Part shown: positions 5,528 to 9,084 of the stretch, piece after piece
Numbering within the stretch: position 1 is the stretch's first letter
How the letters are laid out: the number at the start of each line of letters is the position of its first letter
Assembly (NCBI GenBank): GCA_035720945.1
Contig: DASTNK010000157.1
Location: 1-9,084 of the forward strand
DNA: 9,084 bases
Source of the DNA: SCQX01 sp035720945
GTDB lineage: Bacteria > Pseudomonadota > Gammaproteobacteria > Burkholderiales > Burkholderiaceae_B
Reading direction: 5' to 3'
Notes under the pieces: model-generated
Database searches by the model: none
What the model was told of the DNA's origin: nothing
The model's input: only the letters and a program-made list of their open reading frames with translations
Made by a program: the position numbers and the translations under genes

Positions 5528-7603
5528 ATGTTCGAGTTCAAGAAGACGTCGCATCGGCAGAAACAGAAGGTCCTGACCCGGGTCTGGGTCGCGGGCGTTT
5601 TCGCGTTGCTGTGTTTCGGTGCCCTGCTCGCTCGGCTTTGGGTGTTGCAGGTGGTGCGCTATGACGGCCTGTCGGCGCGCGCTGATCAGAACCGCATTGC
5701 CGTGGTCCCCATTCCGCCCCGGCGCGGCGAGATCGTCGACCGCAATGGTGTGGTGCTGGCCAAGAATTATCGCGATTACACACTGGAGGTGGTCCCCGCG
5801 TATGTGAAGGGCTCCATGCGCCACATGCTCGACACGCTTGGGACCATCGTCTACATCAGTCCGCGCGATCGGCGCAGCTTTTTGCGCACACTGGACGGTG
5901 CGGGGCGTTATTCGCACATCCTGCTGCGCAACAACCTGAACAGCATCGAGGCATCGTGGTTCGCGGCCCACGCATACGAGTATCCGGGTGTCGAACTGCG
6001 CGCGCGATGGGTGCGGGAATATCCTCAAGGTGAAACCGCGGCGCACGTGGTGGGTTTCGTGGGGCGCATTTCCGACTCCGACCTGGAGGAACTCGACAAG
6101 GAAGGCAAGGCGGGCAACTATCGCGGCACCGAGGTCATCGGCAAGCGTGGTATCGAAAAATCCTATGAGTCGGTGCTGCATGGCCGCACCGGTGTCGAGG
6201 AGGTCGAGGTCACGGCGTCAGGCCGTCCAGTGCGTGTGCTGCATCGCACAGACCCCGTTCCCGGTTCCAATCTGGTGCTCTCCATCGACATAGGCCTGCA
6301 GAAGGTGGCCGAGGAGCAGTTCAAGGGCAAGCGTGGCGCCCTGGTCGCCATTGATCCCAAAACGGGCGCCGTGCTGGCTTTTGTGTCGGCGCCTTCGTAT
6401 GATCCCAACCTGTTCGTCGACGGCATCGACGTCGAAAACTGGAACAAGCTCAATAATGATCCAGCCCATCCACTGATCGATCGGCCGATCACCGCCACAT
6501 ACCCCGTGGGTTCGACGTACAAGCCTTTCGTCGCACTGGCGGCGCTGCAAATGGGCAAACGGTCTCCGACCGAACTGATTCCCGATCCGGGGTATTTCGA
6601 ATTCGGTGGCGAGAAGTTCCACAACGCGGCGGGGGAGGCATTCGGGCCGACCGACATGCACAAGGCCATCGTCGTGTCGTCCGACACCTATTTCTTCTCG
6701 CTGGGCCCCATCATCGGTGTCGATGCCTTGCACGATTTCACCAAGCAGTTCGGGTTCGGGCAGCTTACCGGCATCGATCTGGATGGCGAGAAACGCGGTG
6801 TGCTGCCTTCCACGGAATGGAAGCGGCACGCGTTCAAGAAGCCATCGCAGCAACGTTGGTACGCGGGGGAGTCCGTGTCGATCGCGGTGGGCCAGGGATA
6901 CGATGCGTTCACTATGATGCAACTGGCCCACGCCACCGCCACGCTTGCCGACAACGGCGTCAGCATGAAACCGCATCTCGTCAGCCTGATCGAAAACCCC
7001 GAGACAGGCGCGGTGACCCACACCGTGACCAAGCCGTCCTACACGATTCCGCTCAAGCCCGAGAATCTGCATATTGTCCAGGACGCGATGAAGGACGTGG
7101 TGCGCGTCGGCACTGCGCGCAATGCGTTCAAAGGGGCTCCCTATCAGGCAGCGGGCAAGACCGGTACGGCCCAGGTGTATAGCCTGAAAGGCGTGCGTCC
7201 GCATCGCGGCCAGAAGATACCCGAGAACCTGCGCGACCACGCGTTGTTCATCGCCTATGCACCGTATGATGACCCTCGCATCGCGGTCGCGCTCATCGTC
7301 GAGCACGGTGGCTGGGGAGCGTCGGTCGCCGCGCCGATCGCGCGCAAGCTTTTCGATTACTGGTTGTCTCCGACGCGCACCGAGAATGAAAACCTGGTCA
7401 GTGTCCCGCCCTCGCTGGCGGCGCAGACCACGGCGTACAAGACGGCGCGGGCCCGTTCCCCCGTGCGGACCGGCCCCCCCGACGCGGTCGGTGGCGATGG
7501 TGAGCTGATCTTCCCGGGTGGAGCCGAGGATACGGATATGGAACATGGTGTGGATTCCTCTGCGTTCCTGTCAGACACTTCCGATACGGGAGGCGCGAAA
7601 TGA
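5528..7603 (+). CDS. mrdA: Peptidoglycan D,D-transpeptidase PBP2 (class B penicillin-binding protein)
   Basis: PBP2 is the elongation-specific transpeptidase that cross-links new glycan strands in the periplasm as partner of RodA. Residues 1-17 are a basic cytoplasmic tail and about 18-43 the membrane anchor. The PBP-dimer (pedestal) domain follows, with RRGEIVDRNGVVLA at 66-79. The transpeptidase motifs are intact: active-site Ser329 in STYK (329-332), SSD (384-386, the SxN-equivalent as in other PBP2s) and KTG (544-546). The product has 691 residues against about 633 in E. coli. The excess is mostly a low-complexity tail after about residue 615, rich in Ser, Thr, Pro, Gly and acidic residues. 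An in-frame TGA at 5495 with no other start codon before 5528 fixes the start, although no Shine-Dalgarno sequence is visible. The stop overlaps the rodA ATG. Confidence 0.97.
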   Translation: MFEFKKTSHRQKQKVLTRVWVAGVFALLCFGALLARLWVLQVVRYDGLSARADQNRIAVVPIPPRRGEIVDRNGVVLAKNYRDYTLEVVPAYVKGSMRHMLDTLGTIVYISPRDRRSFLRTLDGAGRYSHILLRNNLNSIEASWFAAHAYEYPGVELRARWVREYPQGETAAHVVGFVGRISDSDLEELDKEGKAGNYRGTEVIGKRGIEKSYESVLHGRTGVEEVEVTASGRPVRVLHRTDPVPGSNLVLSIDIGLQKVAEEQFKGKRGALVAIDPKTGAVLAFVSAPSYDPNLFVDGIDVENWNKLNNDPAHPLIDRPITATYPVGSTYKPFVALAALQMGKRSPTELIPDPGYFEFGGEKFHNAAGEAFGPTDMHKAIVVSSDTYFFSLGPIIGVDALHDFTKQFGFGQLTGIDLDGEKRGVLPSTEWKRHAFKKPSQQRWYAGESVSIAVGQGYDAFTMMQLAHATATLADNGVSMKPHLVSLIENPETGAVTHTVTKPSYTIPLKPENLHIVQDAMKDVVRVGTARNAFKGAPYQAAGKTGTAQVYSLKGVRPHRGQKIPENLRDHALFIAYAPYDDPRIAVALIVEHGGWGASVAAPIARKLFDYWLSPTRTENENLVSVPPSLAAQTTAYKTARARSPVRTGPPDAVGGDGELIFPGGAEDTDMEHGVDSSAFLSDTSDTGGAK
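7588..7593 (+). promoter_or_regulatory. Ribosome binding site for rodA within the end of mrdA
   Basis: GGGAGG stands six bases before the rodA ATG at 7600, inside the last codons of mrdA. With the ATGA stop/start overlap it indicates coupled translation of PBP2 and RodA. Confidence 0.7.
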
Positions 7604-8736
7604 AGCAATTAATGCGGTGGGGGAAGATGGCCGTGACGGCGTTCGACTGGCCGTTGCTCGCGCTGGTCGTGCTGATGGCCATCGTGGGCATGACTGTCAT
7701 GCGCTCGGCGGTGGAAGGCATCGATTGGCGCTTCGCCGACCAGTTGCGCAATTTCGCCATCGCCTTCGCCTTCATGTGGGTGGCGGCCATGTTGCCGCCG
7801 CCGGTTCTGATGCGCCTGGCTGTGCCGTTCTACATTCTCGGCATTGTTCTGCTGCTGGGGGTCGCCTTCTTCGGCGAAACCAGCAAGGGCGCGACGCGCT
7901 GGTTGAATATCGGTCTCACGCGAATACAGCCCTCTGAAATGATGAAGATCGCCGTGCCGCTGATGCTCGCCTGGTATTTTCATCACAAGCAAGGGGTGAT
8001 GAATTTCCTCGATTACGTGGCCATCGGCTTGCTGTTACTCATCCCGTTCGGCCTGATCGCGAAAGAGCCTGATCTCGGCACGGCCTTCCTGGTGTTCACG
8101 GTGGGGTTCTGCGTGATTTATTTCGGCGGCCTGTCGTTCAAGCTGCTTGCGCCGGTGTTCGTGGTGCTGGCGGTGGGCGTGGGTTTGCTGGTGTATTACC
8201 AGCACGACATCTGTCAGCCTAGTGTGCACTGGGTCGTGTTGCATGACTATCAGAAGTACCGGGTGTGCACGTTGCTGGATCCCACCTCCGATCCGCTCGG
8301 CAAGGGTTTTCATACGATACAGTCGATGATCGCGGTGGGTTCGGGCGGTATCTATGGCAAGGGCTACATGCAGGGCACGCAGTCGCATCTGGATTTCGTG
8401 CCGGAGCGCACCACCGATTTCATTTTCTCTGTTTTCGCCGAGGAGTTCGGGCTCTATGGCGGCGTCATGCTGCTGGTGCTGTATGCGCTGATCATCTTGC
8501 GCGGATTGACGATCACCGCCCGGGCGCCCACGCAGTTCGGGCGTCTGATGGCCGGCGCCATGGCGATGATGTTTTTCATTTATGTGTTCGTCAACATCGG
8601 GATGGTGACGGGTATTCTTCCGGTGGTTGGTGTGCCGTTGCCGTTCATGAGTTATGGGGGGACGGCGTTGACCACGCTGGGCATTGCCTGCGGGATACTG
8701 ATGAGCATCCGCCATTATCGGCCGCCGGTGGATTGA
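7600..8736 (+). CDS. rodA: Rod shape-determining protein RodA (SEDS peptidoglycan glycosyltransferase)
   Basis: RodA is the SEDS-family enzyme that polymerises lipid II into glycan strands during elongation, working with PBP2. The 378-residue product (E. coli about 370) is strongly hydrophobic and should have ten membrane segments. Key SEDS blocks are GATRWLNIGLTRIQPSEMMKI (97-117), KEPDLGTAFL (155-164), FHTIQSMIAVGSGGIYGKGY (237-256) and PERTTDFIFSVFAEEFGL (268-285). Asp273 in the last block corresponds to the essential Asp262 of E. coli. The C-terminal signature NIGMVTGILPVVGVPLPFMSYGG begins at 332. Two cysteines (205 and 223) lie in the loop before the catalytic part. The start is supported by GGGAGG six bases upstream and the ATGA overlap with mrdA. 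Confidence 0.98.
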   Translation: MKQLMRWGKMAVTAFDWPLLALVVLMAIVGMTVMRSAVEGIDWRFADQLRNFAIAFAFMWVAAMLPPPVLMRLAVPFYILGIVLLLGVAFFGETSKGATRWLNIGLTRIQPSEMMKIAVPLMLAWYFHHKQGVMNFLDYVAIGLLLLIPFGLIAKEPDLGTAFLVFTVGFCVIYFGGLSFKLLAPVFVVLAVGVGLLVYYQHDICQPSVHWVVLHDYQKYRVCTLLDPTSDPLGKGFHTIQSMIAVGSGGIYGKGYMQGTQSHLDFVPERTTDFIFSVFAEEFGLYGGVMLLVLYALIILRGLTITARAPTQFGRLMAGAMAMMFFIYVFVNIGMVTGILPVVGVPLPFMSYGGTALTTLGIACGILMSIRHYRPPVD

Positions 8737-8764
8737 GCTGGGGGCGCTTTTGGTATCTTAAGAC

Positions 8765-8960
8765 GCTGGCTATCGGGGCCAGGGGCGTGCCCGGCACGGC
8801 GTGCTTCATCCGGATCTGTCTCGTCCAGGCGGGCGTCGGGCGAAACTCGCCGCGCCCTGCGGGCACGGCTCAAACAGTCGCCCGACGACTGCCCCCGCCT
8901 GACCAAGCCAGATCCGGCGCACGCCTTACACCGGGCCCACCCCAGGCCCCGATAGACAGC
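8765..8960. repeat. Large imperfect palindrome, likely a dispersed intergenic repeat element
   Basis: Arms on either side of about 8860 are complementary over almost 100 nt each, with small bulges. Pairs from outside in: GCTG (8765-8768) with 8957-8960; CTATCGGGGCC (8770-8780) with 8945-8955; GGGG (8782-8785) with 8940-8943; GCCCGG (8789-8794) with 8931-8936; GGCGTGC (8798-8804) with 8919-8925 counted antiparallel; CCGGATCTG (8810-8818) with 8909-8917; CAGGCGGG (8826-8833) with 8894-8901; CGTCGGGCGA (8834-8843) with 8878-8887. The centre is a small hairpin, GCCG/CGGC and GCCC/GGGC around TGC (8849-8869). Transcribed from rodA it would fold into one long hairpin and could act as terminator or mRNA-end structure. 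Its size suggests a family of repeats between genes, but no second copy is in the window. Confidence 0.65.
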
Positions 8961-9061
8961 TCGCGTTGGTGATATGCGGGGGAGCCAACAAGCCCATACC
9001 GGGGCAATAGCCTTCCAAGCATGCCGCTGTCGTAGCCCCAGGGTGGGGGAGGTGGCGCAGG

Positions 9062-9083
9062 CCGGCGTTTCGGCCAGCGCCGG
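9062..9083. repeat. Short hairpin at the right edge
   Basis: CCGGCG (9062-9067) pairs with CGCCGG (9078-9083), with a T-G and a T-A pair inside and a 6-nt loop. No T-tract is visible before the window ends. It may belong to the same repeat-rich intergenic region as the palindrome upstream. Confidence 0.35.
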
Positions 9084-9084
9084 A

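Larger units (their letters stand above)
8737..9084. other. Non-coding region after rodA
   Basis: This 348-bp stretch holds no gene I can support. Its main content is the imperfect palindrome at 8765-8960. To the right there is a 5-bp inverted repeat, GTTGG/CCAAC (8965-8969 with 8985-8989), and a terminal hairpin at 9062-9083. Open frames cross the region on the minus strand, one running in from the right edge and ending inside rodA. Their translations are rich in Arg, Ala, Pro and Gly, have no recognisable motif, and follow the arms of the palindrome, so they are not called. No clear rodA terminator with a T-tract is present. Confidence 0.6.

Noticed and set aside
6218..7546. 442-codon open frame on the minus strand opposite mrdA
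   Set aside because: It lies entirely antisense to an intact PBP2 gene; the translation is Arg/His/Gly-rich with no family motif, as expected from codon bias in a GC-rich gene.
8786..8798. Small hairpin CGTGC-CCG-GCACG as the rodA terminator
   Set aside because: Five-bp stem with no following T-tract, and its bases pair better within the larger palindrome.
8265..8972. 235-codon plus-strand frame overlapping the end of rodA and running through the palindrome
   Set aside because: Starts inside rodA in another frame, has no ribosome site, and its translation is Arg/Gly/His-rich without a known domain.
8715..9083. Minus-strand frame open from the right edge, converging into rodA
   Set aside because: It covers the palindrome arms and translates to Arg/Ala/Pro-rich sequence without motifs. 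It could be the tail of a gene beyond the edge, but nothing seen supports that.
8961..9084. Possible tRNA or other structured RNA gene at the right end
   Set aside because: No TTCGANTCC-like T-arm, anticodon stem or acceptor pairing could be assembled; only short unrelated stems.

Overview
The window is a compact, GC-rich (roughly 60-65% by eye) chromosomal segment of housekeeping genes. Protein wording and gene order point to a betaproteobacterium of the order Burkholderiales, most likely family Alcaligenaceae (Bordetella/Achromobacter-like). This placement comes from remembered family sequences, not from a search. No mobile genes, CRISPR array, tRNA, rRNA or defence genes were seen.

Layout. 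Positions 1-2541, minus strand, hold gatC-gatA-gatB, the three subunits of the Asp/Glu-tRNA amidotransferase. The genes are translationally coupled by 4-nt and 1-nt overlaps, and gatB runs off the left edge. Positions 2542-2822 are a divergent control region with a good minus-strand promoter, a 15-bp A/T-rich palindrome and two overlapping hairpins. Positions 2823-5399, plus strand, hold mreB, mreC and mreD. Two hairpins lie in the mreB-mreC gap, and mreC overlaps mreD. Positions 5400-5527 contain an intrinsic-terminator-like hairpin. Positions 5528-8736 hold mrdA (PBP2) and rodA, coupled by a 4-nt ATGA overlap. Positions 8737-9084 are non-coding and dominated by an imperfect palindrome of about 196 nt.

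How the genes work together. GatCAB amidates mischarged Glu-tRNA(Gln) and/or Asp-tRNA(Asn) for translation. The plus-strand genes encode the rod-shape (elongasome) machinery. MreB filaments organise the complex under the membrane, and MreC and MreD link them to the periplasmic enzymes. RodA polymerises glycan from lipid II and PBP2 cross-links it during side-wall growth.

I did not find an undescribed protein system. The items most worth a second look are non-coding: the large palindrome after rodA, the divergent promoter region between gatC and mreB, and the hairpins that could set different expression levels along the mre-mrd cluster.
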